From the NCBI RefSeq assembly GCF_009362735.1, contig NZ_WHNP01000027.1, positions 1 through 64,000 on the forward strand: a stretch of 64,000 bases of DNA, written 5' to 3'. The DNA comes from Paraburkholderia franconis (GTDB taxonomy: Bacteria > Pseudomonadota > Gammaproteobacteria > Burkholderiales > Burkholderiaceae). Shown one piece after another: positions 1 to 8,734 of this stretch. A model generated the notes under the pieces. That model did not search any database and was not told the origin of the DNA. It saw only the letters and a program-made list of their open reading frames with translations. The translations under genes were made by a program, and so were the position numbers. Every line of letters starts with the position of its first letter. Position 1 is the stretch's first letter.

Positions 1-784
1 GCAGCGTGGCCGTGAGCGCGCCGTAGCCCGACCACGTCGACGTACAGGAGATCGTGTTGGTCTGCACGCCGGCGTTCACGGGGAAGCTACCCTGCGTCTT
101 GATCGCGCCATTCGAATCGGCAATCGACCACACCACGGTATCCGCGTTCGGCGCGTTCGTCGTGATCGCGAGCTTGAACGGCGTGTTGTTCTGAAATACG
201 CGCAGGCCGTCGCTCGTCGGCGTGTCGGCCGTGATCAGGCCGTTCGGCGTGCCGCCCGCCTGTTGCGTTGCCGTGCCGCACGAAAGCGTCGAGCTGCCCG
301 ACGGCGACGGCGACGGAGCGGGTGCCGGGGCGGGCGTAGGCGTAGGAGTCGGAGTGGGCGTCGGAGTCGGTGCGGGTGCCGGTGCGGGTGCCGGTGCAGG
401 TGCAGGTGCCGGAGCGGGCGCAGGTGCCGGAGCGGGCGCAGGAGCCGGTGCCGGCGACGGGGTGGCCGCGACAGCGCGCACCCAGCACGCCTTGTCATAG
501 CCGACTGCAGGGTCCGTCTGCGAAACTGCGCCGACATAGCAGCCGACGCCGTTGCTAAAAGTACGCGGAGCCGTCAGCATCGCCGATGGCGAGTTAGGCG
601 GCACGGCCCCGAACACGACTGCGCCCGTTCCGAGGAACGAGCAGTTGGCGTTTTCCTGTCCGCACAGCGTGTATTGCTGGCCTGCGACGGTGATCGTCGT
701 GGTCTGAGCCTGCACGTGTTCCGCACCGAACGAGGCCAACACGGTTGCCGACGCAACCCCCAGTAGTTTCCAATATCTCATCAT
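1..784 (-). CDS. Secreted Ala-Pro-repeat protein, N-terminal part (gene continues past the window's left edge)
   Basis: The frame is open from an ATG at 784 (or 781) to base 1 with no stop, so about 261 codons are visible. Residues 1-26 form a signal peptide with a likely cleavage after VQA. Residues 27-105 form a small domain with paired cysteines (LCGQENANCSF, then GCYVGAV and KACWV), a pattern I associate with small accessory domains of secreted polysaccharide-acting enzymes. About residues 107-161 are an almost pure Ala-Pro/Thr-Pro dipeptide linker. After it comes a beta-rich segment that mentions one more cysteine pair and is cut by the window edge. The linker arrangement suggests a cell-surface or extracellular protein, perhaps a carbohydrate-active enzyme whose catalytic domain lies outside the window. 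That function is a guess. Confidence 0.75.
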   Translation of the reverse strand, partial: MMRYWKLLGVASATVLASFGAEHVQAQTTTITVAGQQYTLCGQENANCSFLGTGAVVFGAVPPNSPSAMLTAPRTFSNGVGCYVGAVSQTDPAVGYDKACWVRAVAATPSPAPAPAPAPAPAPAPAPAPAPAPAPAPAPTPTPTPTPTPTPAPAPAPSPSPSGSSTLSCGTATQQAGGTPNGLITADTPTSDGLRVFQNNTPFKLAITTNAPNADTVVWSIADSNGAIKTQGSFPVNAGVQTNTISCTSTWSGYGALTATL

Positions 785-1881
785 TGTCCGTATGTTTCGC
801 TGAAAAGCAGTTGTCCCCGAAGGTCCAGCAAGATCGATCGGAGTCGTCCCGCCTTGGCGTTATCGAATAGAAGGAGAAGTGAAACGGAGAACACACCGCC
901 TGCGTTCATTGCCTGAGCCGCTTCTTCTTGCGTCGGTTGTGTCTTCACGCATTTGCACGAACACGCACTGCACACAAACCCGCAAACTTGCACCCGTTAC
1001 AGCTTTTGTTGCGCACTTCGTTACGACGAAGTTCATGGTCCGTCGTCCGTTCTGTGACAGGAAAATATCCAGCGATGCCGTTTTTCAGAAAATTTAGGAT
1101 CACTGATTGACACGCAAAGTACTTCGCGTTTCTTTGGGCAACACAATGCCATCGCCAAACCTCATCGGTTCAACGACACTCGACACAATCCTGCAAATTG
1201 AACAGCCAAGATCCATGCGTCGGTTTCTCGCAAACGAGAACCGGGCAGGAATTGACAACCGGACTTCAAGAACTTCAGGAACCGCCTCTTCGCCGCTGTT
1301 CACGGCAAAGTGATGCCTGGCTATGCGCCACGCCCTCTCCAGCAATTATTACCCTGTGGATGGCGGCTTAATGCTTGATCCGGTATTAATTACAGAAAAT
1401 TTTTTGGGCAGACGAATTATAAACGTTTCATCCTTGAAACGTGAACCGCGCAAATGCAGAAAAGGACTAATCTCAATAGCGCGGGGAGAAATCGGCCCGG
1501 TATTTTCTTGATCGGCGGAAGCTGGGGGCGATCTGCCTACGAAGGCCCGATAAAAGGTAAATCTATGATCGATCTGGATATTTTTTTGCAACGGGCGTTT
1601 TTATAATATTAATACGAATATCCCTTCAGTGTCTTTCCAAGTGTAATTATTTAATAAATCCGATAGATCACTTCGAAATACGCGACATTATTTTACTTCA
1701 GCCATTTACGTAAATAGGCAGGAATTTCCATTAGCGCATTTCATTCGTTTCGTCCGCGCCTCGCAATCAATTCAAACAAGGCGAACATGCCGGTAGGAAC
1801 GCTCCTCGCACACTTCGCATTCCAGAAGAATTGATTCGGCTGTGACACGCCCGAATGTCTACAGAACGAATCTGCCCGGTG
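785..1881. other. 1.1 kb AT-rich non-coding region
   Basis: No convincing gene is present. The stretch from about 1340 to 1760 is markedly AT-rich against the rest of the window and carries poly-T and poly-A runs (for example near 1399 and 1577). Short open frames here (for example 1107-1313 and 1349-1591) lack Shine-Dalgarno sequences and recognisable content. The region is probably the long regulatory leader of the secreted protein gene on the left, or a remnant of acquired DNA. Confidence 0.6.
1423..1442. promoter_or_regulatory. Perfect 8-bp inverted repeat (candidate operator)
   Basis: ACGTTTCA, a 4-base spacer TCCT, then TGAAACGT form a perfect dyad inside the AT-rich intergenic region, about 640 bp upstream of the secreted Ala-Pro protein. 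The size and spacing fit a dimeric regulator site better than a terminator, because no T-run follows. The cognate regulator is unknown. Confidence 0.35.
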
Positions 1882-2094
1882 TCACGAACCGCTATCCCAG
1901 TGCCTCTTGCCGATCGATCTGAGTATCGAGTATCCGCGGGCAGTCAGATGCAGATGCGCATGACCCGATCCGAGCTTTTCCAGCGAAACCAACTGGCGCT
2001 CGTACAACGCGTGCAAATCGTCACGGTCCAGATCGTCCGGATATCGCGTCGTGCCGATCAACATGAGCGCCGCGATCTCGTGTGGACTGAGCAT
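1882..2094 (-). CDS. Small conserved hypothetical protein (70 aa)
   Basis: The frame encodes 70 residues beginning MLSPHEIAALML. I chose the ATG at 2094 because GGAG lies seven bases upstream; the earlier in-frame ATG at 2106 overlaps that ribosome site. The protein has no signal peptide or membrane segment and is charged and mostly helical. It resembles a small Burkholderia family with the pattern LTPHEIAALMLV followed by DLDRxxLxxLxERQLVxLE, recalled from memory. Function is unknown. It is divergent from the sugar-binding protein gene at 2311. A plus-strand frame runs antisense across it but lacks its family-like signature. Confidence 0.65.
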   Translation of the reverse strand: MLSPHEIAALMLIGTTRYPDDLDRDDLHALYERQLVSLEKLGSGHAHLHLTARGYSILRSIGKRHWDSGS

Positions 2095-2310
2095 GATTGT
2101 CTCCATCGGCTTGATGTCTGTTCAGCGCCTGCACATCGTGTGTGCGGCAGGTCACGTTTCAAGAATAGAATCTCGCCACAGCTTGTCGACGCGCACTTTG
2201 TCGCATGCAAAGTTCTTCGTATTCCCCGTAATACCTGCCCTCGCATTGCTGGCATACACTGTCGTATCCCCGCCCGCGCAAACGCCTCGCCGCCTCCAGT
2301 TCATTCAGTC

Positions 2311-3270
2311 ATGCCTCACCAACAACGCCGTCGTTTCATTGTCGCGAGCGCGCTTGCCGCCATAGGTACCGTCGTTCCCAAACCATCAAAAGCCGCGAAC
2401 AGCAATGGCACGATCGCCCTTGCGCTGAAGTCGATTGCCGACCCGTTCACGTCGTCGATGATCGACGCAGCCCGCGCATTCCAGAAGCACTCCCCTTACC
2501 CATTCGAACTCGTCGTGCAGGGCACTGCGACGGAAACTGATGTCGACGGCCAGATACGTATGGTCGAGAACCTGATCGCGCAACGCGTCAGCGCCATCGT
2601 GCTGGCGCCGATCCATTCGAAAGCGTTGATCCCCGTCGTGAACGAGAGCATCAGGCGCGGCATCATCACGCTGACCATTGACAATCCTCTCGATCCGGAA
2701 GCATCGAACGCCGACGGCATGCGCATCCCTTTCGTCGGCCCGGACAACCTTCGCGGAGCGAAACTGATCGGCAACTATCTCGCGCAAAAGCTGCATGGCG
2801 GCGACCACGTCGGGATTGTCGAAGGCGTGCCGTCGGACCGCAACGCGCAACAACGCACGACGGGATTCATGGACGAGATGAAGGCTGCGCATGTCGAAAT
2901 CGTTGCCGTCGAAGCGGGCGACTGGGAATACGCGAAAGGCAAGCGAGCCGCTGCTGCGATACTCGCGCGCAAGCCGGAGATACGCGCGCTGCTGTGCGGC
3001 AACGACAATATGGCGATGGGTGCAGTCGACGCGGTTCGCGACGCGCGCAAGACAGGCAGCGTATTGATCACCGGCTACAACAACAGCAACGCGATCAAGC
3101 CGCTGCTGAGGAACGGCAGCGTGCTTGCGACCGTCGACCAGTTCGCCGCAAAGCAGGCGGTGTATGGCATCGACGTCGCGTTGCAGGCGTTGCTGCAACA
3201 GCGCAGGCAGGAGGACTTGTCCGCATACATAGAAACACCCGTGGCTCTGGTTACGCGCGGCAACGCCTGA
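2311..3270 (+). CDS. Periplasmic sugar-binding protein of ribose/xylose type (orphan ABC component)
   Basis: The 319-residue protein matches the type I periplasmic binding protein fold of ribose/galactose transporters: GTIALALKSIADPF at the N-lobe start, a paired AIVLAPIHSKALIPVV, and a C-lobe with LLCGNDNMAMGAVDAVR. The N-terminus (RRRFIVASALAAIG, mature start near AANS) looks like a signal peptide with a twin-arginine motif, so Tat export is possible. I took the ATG at 2311 because it begins the signal peptide, although no clear Shine-Dalgarno precedes it; the open frame extends in frame back to 1855 but that extension is not protein-like. No permease or ATPase gene is adjacent, so it may serve a distant transporter or act in sensing. 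Confidence 0.85.
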   Translation: MPHQQRRRFIVASALAAIGTVVPKPSKAANSNGTIALALKSIADPFTSSMIDAARAFQKHSPYPFELVVQGTATETDVDGQIRMVENLIAQRVSAIVLAPIHSKALIPVVNESIRRGIITLTIDNPLDPEASNADGMRIPFVGPDNLRGAKLIGNYLAQKLHGGDHVGIVEGVPSDRNAQQRTTGFMDEMKAAHVEIVAVEAGDWEYAKGKRAAAAILARKPEIRALLCGNDNMAMGAVDAVRDARKTGSVLITGYNNSNAIKPLLRNGSVLATVDQFAAKQAVYGIDVALQALLQQRRQEDLSAYIETPVALVTRGNA

Positions 3271-3359
3271 ATCACGCCGACGCAATCGGGCACGGCGACC
3301 GAAATCATCGCAACGCTGTTCGTGTATAAAGAGAGCAATCCAAAGCAAACGGAGCCGCC

Positions 3360-4625
3360 ATGCCCGACACGCCAACCCAGGATTCGAAACCGTCTGCCGA
3401 AGCCTTGCGCGCTTCGATCCCGCCACGCGCAAAGCCGTGGATCATCGGTGGCGGCATCGCCCTCTTGCTTGTGATCGTGTTCTCGATCCTCAGGCCTTCG
3501 GGAGAAAAGCGCGACCTGCGCGAGCTAACCGATCTCGGATTCTCGATCGACACGTGCATCGACGGTAATCGTTCATCTGCCATTCCCACGTCCGAATGCG
3601 TTGCGTTACGAGCGAGGCCCGCACTGACCACATCACAGCTTGCGACAGCGCTGCCGCACCTGAAGGGACTCGATCGCAGGCTCGACCTGAATCTTGCCGG
3701 CACCCAGGTCGACAGCATCGATTCATTGAACGGACTCGATGCGCTCGAATCGCTCGATCTGACGGGCACCTCCGTATGGCGCATCGATGCGCTAAAGGGG
3801 ATGCATTCGTTGAAACGGCTCGTGCTTCACCGAACGGAAGTTGAGAACATTGATGCGCTAAAGGAATTAACGGGATTGCAATCGCTCAGTCTGTGGGATA
3901 CACGGGTTGCGAATCTCGACGCGTTGAAGAATCTCACCAATCTCCAACTGCTCGATCTGCGAGACACGCAGGTTCGCGATCTCGATCCGCTCGAAGACTT
4001 GCCTCATCTGGAAACCCTGAAGCTGGGCGGTGCGAGAAACGTCCGCGACATCGATCCGCTCAGCCAGTTGACCACCTTGAAGACGCTCGATCTCAACGAG
4101 ACCCAGGTCGACAGTATCGGTGCGTTGAAGAAGCTGCGCGATCTGCAAGCGCTCTATCTCGCGAACACGCCGGTGCGCAACATCGACGCGTTGAAGGGAA
4201 CGCCGTCGCTGAAAACGCTGGTGCTCGACGGCTCCAGGGTCGAGAACATCGATGCGACGCGCGGACTGACCCAGTTGGAAACGCTCGTTCTTGCACGCAC
4301 TCAAGTCACCCGCATCGATGCGCTCAAGGATCTAAAGAAGCTGCAAAGGCTTAACCTTGCGGATACAACGATCGACAATATCGACGCGCTCGGAGGTTTG
4401 AAAGAGCTTCAATCGCTGAATCTCTTCCGCACGCGGGTTCGCAACATCGACGCGTTGAAAGGCATGACCAGTCTGCGAGAACTGTATCTCGCGAACACGC
4501 CCGTCGATGAAGTCGACGTGCTAAAAGGCCTGACCGGTTTGCGCGAAGTCGTGCTCTACGGCACCCGCGCACGAAACGTCGACGAGATCAAATCGGCGCT
4601 GCCGAAGACCCGCGTCGTCTGGTGA
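3360..4625 (+). CDS. Membrane-anchored leucine-rich-repeat protein, internalin-like
   Basis: The protein has 421 residues. Residues 27-44 (WIIGGGIALLLVIVFSIL) are one transmembrane helix, preceded by a short cytoplasmic tail, so the rest probably faces the periplasm. After a linker with one cysteine pair, residues from about 105 to the end form 14 tandem repeats of 22 residues (repeat 6 has 23) of the form LxxLxxLxLxxTxVxxIDALKG. This period and the Ile-Asp-x-Leu ending match the SDS22/internalin class of LRR. Such repeats bind proteins. There is no enzymatic domain. The gene stands alone, 89 bp after the sugar-binding protein and followed by a hairpin. What it binds cannot be read from the sequence. 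Confidence 0.85.
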   Translation: MPDTPTQDSKPSAEALRASIPPRAKPWIIGGGIALLLVIVFSILRPSGEKRDLRELTDLGFSIDTCIDGNRSSAIPTSECVALRARPALTTSQLATALPHLKGLDRRLDLNLAGTQVDSIDSLNGLDALESLDLTGTSVWRIDALKGMHSLKRLVLHRTEVENIDALKELTGLQSLSLWDTRVANLDALKNLTNLQLLDLRDTQVRDLDPLEDLPHLETLKLGGARNVRDIDPLSQLTTLKTLDLNETQVDSIGALKKLRDLQALYLANTPVRNIDALKGTPSLKTLVLDGSRVENIDATRGLTQLETLVLARTQVTRIDALKDLKKLQRLNLADTTIDNIDALGGLKELQSLNLFRTRVRNIDALKGMTSLRELYLANTPVDEVDVLKGLTGLREVVLYGTRARNVDEIKSALPKTRVVW

Positions 4626-4928
4626 TCGTTCCGTCAGCGCTCGACGTCGAAACGTTCGACGTCGAAGCGCCCGGCGCCTGTTCCCTCATTACATACTCTT
4701 TACATCCCGCGACGGCCGCTTCTCGCAGACGTCCGCGCACGCATGTGCCCCCATCCGCTTTCCCTTGATGCGCCTTACGCGCAGGCCTTGGGACGCGCAT
4801 TCGAACGCCGGCGATACAGGGGAAATCCCCAATACGAACATCGTCCTATGACAAAAGGAAATATATCTGGCGACGTTACCTTAGATCACATCAGCGACCC
4901 GACGGGCCGCAGCTAAGCGAGGAAGCCA
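4626..4928. other. Intergenic region between the LRR protein and the MHS transporter
   Basis: About 300 bp with no gene. It begins with the hairpin at 4642-4666 and ends with the ribosome-binding site GAGGAAG directly before the transporter ATG at 4929. The transporter promoter should lie here, but I see no unambiguous -35/-10 pair. Confidence 0.5.
4642..4666 (+). terminator. Perfect 11-bp hairpin downstream of the LRR gene
   Basis: TCGACGTCGAA, loop ACG, then TTCGACGTCGA form a perfect 11-bp stem 16 bases after the LRR stop codon. There is no T-run after it, so it is either a weak terminator or an mRNA 3' stabiliser. Confidence 0.4.
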
Positions 4929-6308
4929 ATGCGTTACGCGCAACCCTGGAATGCCACTCCCGCCGCTCCGTCCTTCCGGGACGAAGCCGATCAACGTGAA
5001 CGCGCAACCGACGCGTCAAACCTGCTGAAACGTGCCATCACCGCCGCAGCGCTCGGCAATGCAACCGAGTGGTTCGATTACGGCATCTATGCGTATGGCC
5101 TCGCCTATATTTCGGCGGCTCTCTTTCCCGGCAACGCCGCAAGCGCGACTCTGTTCGCTCTCGGCACGTTTGCCATTTCGTTTCTGATCCGTCCGCTCGG
5201 CGGCCTCTTCTGGGGTCCGCTCGGCGACCGACTGGGACGCAAGCGCGTGCTCGCGCTGACCGTTCTGTTGATGTCCGGCGCGACGCTGCTCGTCGGCGTG
5301 ATTCCGTCTTATTCGTCGATCGGTTGGCTCGCGCCCGCTGCGCTGATCGTGCTGAGAATGCTGCAAGGCTTCTCGACGGGCGGCGAATATGGCGGCGCCG
5401 CGACGTTCATGGCCGAATACGCACCCGACGATCGACGCGGCTTTTGCGGCAGCTTCCTCGAGTTCGCGACGCTGGCCGGCTTCTCGCTCGGCGCGCTGCT
5501 GATGCTCGGCTGTTCGCTCGTGCTCGGCGATCAGGCGATGCACTCATGGGGCTGGCGTCTGCCGTTCCTCGTGGCCGCGCCGCTCGGCCTCGTCGGCTGC
5601 TATCTGCGTTCGCGCCTCGAAGAAACACCCGTGTTCCGCGAAATGGAAGAGAAGGCGCACAATAAGAACGAGCAGGCCGTTCCACTGAAAACGCTCTTCG
5701 TTCAATACAGCAAGCCGCTGTTCCTGCTCGGCGGGCTCGTCGTCGCGCTCAACGTCGTGAACTACGTGCTGCTCGCGTATATGCCGACGTTCATGCACAA
5801 GCAGTTGGGCGTCAGCGAGAACATGTCGTTGCTGATCCCCCTGATCGGCATGCTCACGATGATGGCCTTTCTTCCCTTTGCGGGTTCGCTGTCCGACCGA
5901 TTCGGACGCAAGACGATGTGGTGGTTCTCGCTCGTCGGCCTGTTCGTCGCAGCCGTGCCGATGTTCACGCTGATGACGCACGGCGTTGCAGGCGCGCTGA
6001 TCGGCTTCGCGGTGCTGGGCCTTCTGTACGTGCCGCAGCTCGCAACCATCTCCGCGATGTTCCCGGCGATGTTCCCGACTCAAGTCCGCTATGCGGGCAT
6101 GGCCATCGCCTACAACCTGTCGACGTCGATCTTCGGCGGCACCGCGCCGATCATCAGCGACTGGCTCGTGGACAAGACGGGCAGCGCGCTCGTCCCCGCT
6201 TACTACATGATGGGCGCATGTGTGGTCGGTGCGATCGCGTTGCTGTTCGTGATCGAGACGAAGGGCTGCTCGCTGCGCGGCCAGACGTTGCCGGGAAACA
6301 AGCGCTGA
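4929..6308 (+). CDS. MFS transporter, metabolite:H+ symporter (MHS/ProP-like) family
   Basis: The 459-residue protein has 12 predicted membrane helices. The MHS signature begins with GNATEWFDYGIYAYGLAY in helix 1. The loop 2-3 motif GDRLGRKR follows, then LRMLQGFSTGGEYGGAATF in helix 4, as in ProP, ShiA and citrate or alpha-ketoglutarate symporters. The second half repeats the loop motif (SDRFGRKTMW). It should import an organic acid, osmolyte or betaine with protons across the inner membrane; the substrate is not deducible. GAGGAAG precedes the ATG, and a strong rho-independent terminator follows, so the gene is a single transcription unit. Confidence 0.9.
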   Translation: MRYAQPWNATPAAPSFRDEADQRERATDASNLLKRAITAAALGNATEWFDYGIYAYGLAYISAALFPGNAASATLFALGTFAISFLIRPLGGLFWGPLGDRLGRKRVLALTVLLMSGATLLVGVIPSYSSIGWLAPAALIVLRMLQGFSTGGEYGGAATFMAEYAPDDRRGFCGSFLEFATLAGFSLGALLMLGCSLVLGDQAMHSWGWRLPFLVAAPLGLVGCYLRSRLEETPVFREMEEKAHNKNEQAVPLKTLFVQYSKPLFLLGGLVVALNVVNYVLLAYMPTFMHKQLGVSENMSLLIPLIGMLTMMAFLPFAGSLSDRFGRKTMWWFSLVGLFVAAVPMFTLMTHGVAGALIGFAVLGLLYVPQLATISAMFPAMFPTQVRYAGMAIAYNLSTSIFGGTAPIISDWLVDKTGSALVPAYYMMGACVVGAIALLFVIETKGCSLRGQTLPGNKR

Positions 6309-6339
6309 TGTCACGCACGTGATGCACGAAGTCGAACGA

Positions 6340-6362
6340 CGGGCGCAGCAGCGCCCGTTTTT
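6340..6362 (+). terminator. Rho-independent terminator of the MHS transporter
   Basis: CGGGCGC, loop AGCA, GCGCCCG (7-bp perfect stem) followed by TTTTT, 31 bases after the transporter stop codon. Confidence 0.85.
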
Positions 6363-6391
6363 CATTTGCACGCGCGGTTATCGGTGGATCG

Positions 6392-7039
6392 CTATCGACG
6401 ATGCGCTGAAACGGCAGACGCCAACGCTACCGCCTGCTCACGCGCAGCCTGTCTCGCCGCGTGATCCACTTCTGCGCCGAACAGCGTCTTCTCGACGACG
6501 ATCGATTCGATGTCGGTAACGCCGACGAAACGCAGCCACGCTTCCACATACGGCCGCTGAAAATCGAACGACTCGGCGGACGTGTTCGACTGCTTCGAAT
6601 AGTCGAGCCCTCTCGCATAGATCACGGCCGCCTTCTAGTCTTTCAGCAATCCGCCGAAGCCTCGCTCGTCGAACGAGAACAGAATGCCCCGCTGCGACAC
6701 GACATCGATGAAATGCTTCAGCTTGTATGGGATCGAAAAATTCCACAGCGGCACGGAGAAGAGCAGCGTATCGGCCGCATGCAGGCGCTGCGCAAGCTGA
6801 CGGATATCCGCCCATGCCCGCGCCTGAGCGTCGCTGAGCGGCGTGCCGCTCAGGTCCGCATACTTCGCATCGAGCGCATCGCCGTCGAATTCCGGCAATG
6901 CCGTCGACCGCAGATCGAGCACGTCGATCCGATGATCGGGATGCGCGTCGCGCCAGGCGTCCAGATACGCACGCGCAACGTCGAGCGACGCAGACCGCGT
7001 CTTGCGCGGCAACGATTCGATATGCAGCAAGGTCGGCAT
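6392..7039 (-). pseudogene. azoR: FMN-dependent NADH-azoreductase (AzoR family), interrupted by an in-frame TAG
   Basis: The reading frame from the ATG at 7039 encodes a flavodoxin-fold azoreductase: PTLLHIESLPRK at the N-terminus, VPLWNFSIPYKLKHFID (the FMN-binding PxxNxxxP-like loop), and SQRGILFSFDERGFGGLL. Codon 135 (6635-6637) is TAG in the segment LLKD-stop-KAAVIYARG. The same frame then continues without a shift through AESFDFQRPYVEAWLRFVG to the end at 6392. The total of about 215 codons is normal family length, so the only lesion is this nonsense codon, most simply a CAG to TAG transition. It could be a recent pseudogene, a sequencing error or a readthrough site. GGAGAG precedes the start. 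The gene is divergent from a LysR regulator, the usual arrangement for these enzymes. Confidence 0.8.
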
Positions 7040-7086
7040 CGGAGGGCTCTCCTGTGTCCTGCGCATTGACCGGCCTTCACCACAAC

Positions 7087-7105
7087 ATATTTCGCGACAA
7101 AATAT
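7087..7105. promoter_or_regulatory. Candidate LysR-type operator between azoR and its regulator
   Basis: ATATTT, seven bases, then AAATAT form a dyad in the 123-bp divergent promoter region. LysR proteins typically bind AT-rich interrupted dyads of this kind (the T-N11-A class). The assignment is by position and form only. Confidence 0.4.
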
Positions 7106-7162
7106 AAACGAAAGTATTATTGGCCTATTCAGTCTGGATCGCACTGAATCGGAGAAGCGCCG

Positions 7163-8065
7163 ATGTTCGATACCGTCCTGCTGCGCTCATTCGTGGCCGT
7201 CGTTCAGGAAGGCAGCTTCACGCATGCCGCCACTCGACTCAACCTCACGCAATCGGCTGTCAGCGCGCATCTGCGCCGCCTCGAAAAGCAGGTCGGCCGC
7301 GATCTGCTTTCGCGCACGACGCGCTCCGTCACGCTCACGGCGGACGGCGAGCTGCTGTTGGGCTACGCGCGCGCGATCCTCGCGCTCAATCAGGATGCGC
7401 AGGCGCAGCTATTTCGCGGACCGAGCGAGGGCGCGATCCGTGTTGGACTGTCCGAAGATCTCGCCAACGTCAGGCTGATGAACGTGATGCAGACCTTTGC
7501 GGTGCGCTATCCGCGCATCACGTTCAGCGCGAGGGTCGGCATCCCGGCCGAACTGCTTCACGCGATGGACCAGCGCGAACTCGATGTCGTGATCGGCGGA
7601 CGCTGTGCGGATGCGCGTCCCGGACGCATCCTGTGGCGCGAGCCGCTCGTGTGGGCCGGCGCGCAATGGGCATCGCTGACGCCTCGCGCGCCCGTGCCGC
7701 TCGCGCTGTTCCCGCAGCCGTGCCCGTATCGCGAGGCCGCATTGGCCGCGCTCGCTCGCGCGGGCCTCGATCATCGGATCGCGCTGGTCTGTTCGAGCGG
7801 TTCCGGTTTGCTGGCCGCCGCGCAGGCCGGCTTTGCCGTAACGCCGATCCCGCATACGCAGCTCGTGCACGGCTTGCACGTCGTCGCGCCGGATGCGGGC
7901 CTGCCCGCGCTGCCCGATGTCGAGTTCACGCTGTTCGCTGCGGCGGGACCCTCCGCGCCTGTCGCCGACGAACTGGGCAATGCGATCGTGCTCGCATTCG
8001 CGCACAAAGGCGAAGCGCCATTCGCGCAAGGCACGCGCCTTGCGCCCGACAGCGGACAACCATGA
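7163..8065 (+). CDS. LysR-family transcriptional regulator
   Basis: The 300-residue protein has the N-terminal winged helix-turn-helix (LRSFVAVVQEGSFTHAATRL, then TQSAVSAHLRRLEKQVG, residues about 5-55). It continues into the two-lobed periplasmic-binding-like effector domain (GAIRVGLSEDL; LDVVIGG; SGSGLLAAAQAGFAVTPIP). GGAGAAG precedes the ATG. It is divergent from the azoreductase gene, which it probably regulates. Its last codon overlaps the ATG of the next gene (ATGA), so that gene is translationally coupled to it. Confidence 0.92.
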   Translation: MFDTVLLRSFVAVVQEGSFTHAATRLNLTQSAVSAHLRRLEKQVGRDLLSRTTRSVTLTADGELLLGYARAILALNQDAQAQLFRGPSEGAIRVGLSEDLANVRLMNVMQTFAVRYPRITFSARVGIPAELLHAMDQRELDVVIGGRCADARPGRILWREPLVWAGAQWASLTPRAPVPLALFPQPCPYREAALAALARAGLDHRIALVCSSGSGLLAAAQAGFAVTPIPHTQLVHGLHVVAPDAGLPALPDVEFTLFAAAGPSAPVADELGNAIVLAFAHKGEAPFAQGTRLAPDSGQP

Positions 8066-8721
8066 GGAGAATGACGTTGCCACGTTCACCGCTCGACAAC
8101 ACCACACCCGGCAAGAAGCGATTCTCGATGATTCGCGAGTTTCATCTCGCCGACTGGTTCACGCTCGGCAATGCGATCTGCGGCACAGGTGCGCTGTTTT
8201 CGATGATGAGCTACATCGGCAGCGCCGACGTCATGCACATCTATTTCGCGTGCGCGCTGGTGTTCGCCGCACTCGTTTTCGACGTGCTCGACGGACGCAT
8301 CGCGCGCTGGCGTCAGACGTCTTCGCTGCTCGGCAAGGAACTCGATTCGCTTGCCGATGTGATTTCATTCGGCGTCGCGCCTGCCGTGATCGGCTATGGA
8401 TGCGGCATGCGCGGTCTTTACGACCGCTTTCTGCTCGCGTATTTCGTTGCATGCGGCGTGTCGCGGCTTGCGCGCTACAACGTGACAGCCGATGCGATGT
8501 CGGGCGGCACCGGCAAAGTCACGCACTTCGAAGGCACGCCTATTCCGACATCGTTCGCCATCGTTCTGCTGCTCACCGTCGCTGCATGGCAAGAAGCGCT
8601 CGGCGCGCAATTGTGGCTAGGCGAATGGCGTATCGCGGGGCACGTGCTGCATCCGTTGACGCTTGTCTTTGGCATCTCGGGATCGCTGATGATCAGCCGG
8701 ATCCGGATTCCAAAGCCCTAA
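8062..8721 (+). CDS. CDP-alcohol phosphatidyltransferase, phosphatidylserine synthase-like
   Basis: The 219-residue integral membrane protein carries the full CDP-alcohol phosphotransferase motif DG-x2-AR-x8-G-x3-D-x3-D at residues 77-99 (D77, G78, A81, R82, G91, D95, D99). The downstream segment SRLARYNV and the placement of the motif near the N-terminus are like bacterial type II phosphatidylserine synthases (PssA). It would transfer a phosphatidyl group from CDP-diacylglycerol to serine or another alcohol in the inner membrane. The start ATG at 8062 overlaps the stop of the LysR gene; a later ATG at 8071 sits directly after GAGGAGA, too close to use it. Genomes of this group usually have a main pssA elsewhere, so this may be a paralogue. 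Confidence 0.85.
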   Translation: MRRMTLPRSPLDNTTPGKKRFSMIREFHLADWFTLGNAICGTGALFSMMSYIGSADVMHIYFACALVFAALVFDVLDGRIARWRQTSSLLGKELDSLADVISFGVAPAVIGYGCGMRGLYDRFLLAYFVACGVSRLARYNVTADAMSGGTGKVTHFEGTPIPTSFAIVLLLTVAAWQEALGAQLWLGEWRIAGHVLHPLTLVFGISGSLMISRIRIPKP

Positions 8722-8734
8722 ACGCGTCGGTTCA

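Noticed and set aside
222..500. A Val-Gly repeat protein on the plus strand
   Set aside because: It is the antisense reading of the Ala-Pro linker of the minus-strand secreted protein.
1855..2310. The N-terminal extension of the sugar-binding protein frame
   Set aside because: It overlaps the small conserved gene on the other strand and has no protein-like content; the signal peptide begins at 2311.
7120..8721. A 533-residue frame that would fuse a leader to the phosphatidylserine-synthase-like protein
   Set aside because: The upstream part is out of frame with the LysR gene; the real protein starts at the ATGA overlap at 8062.
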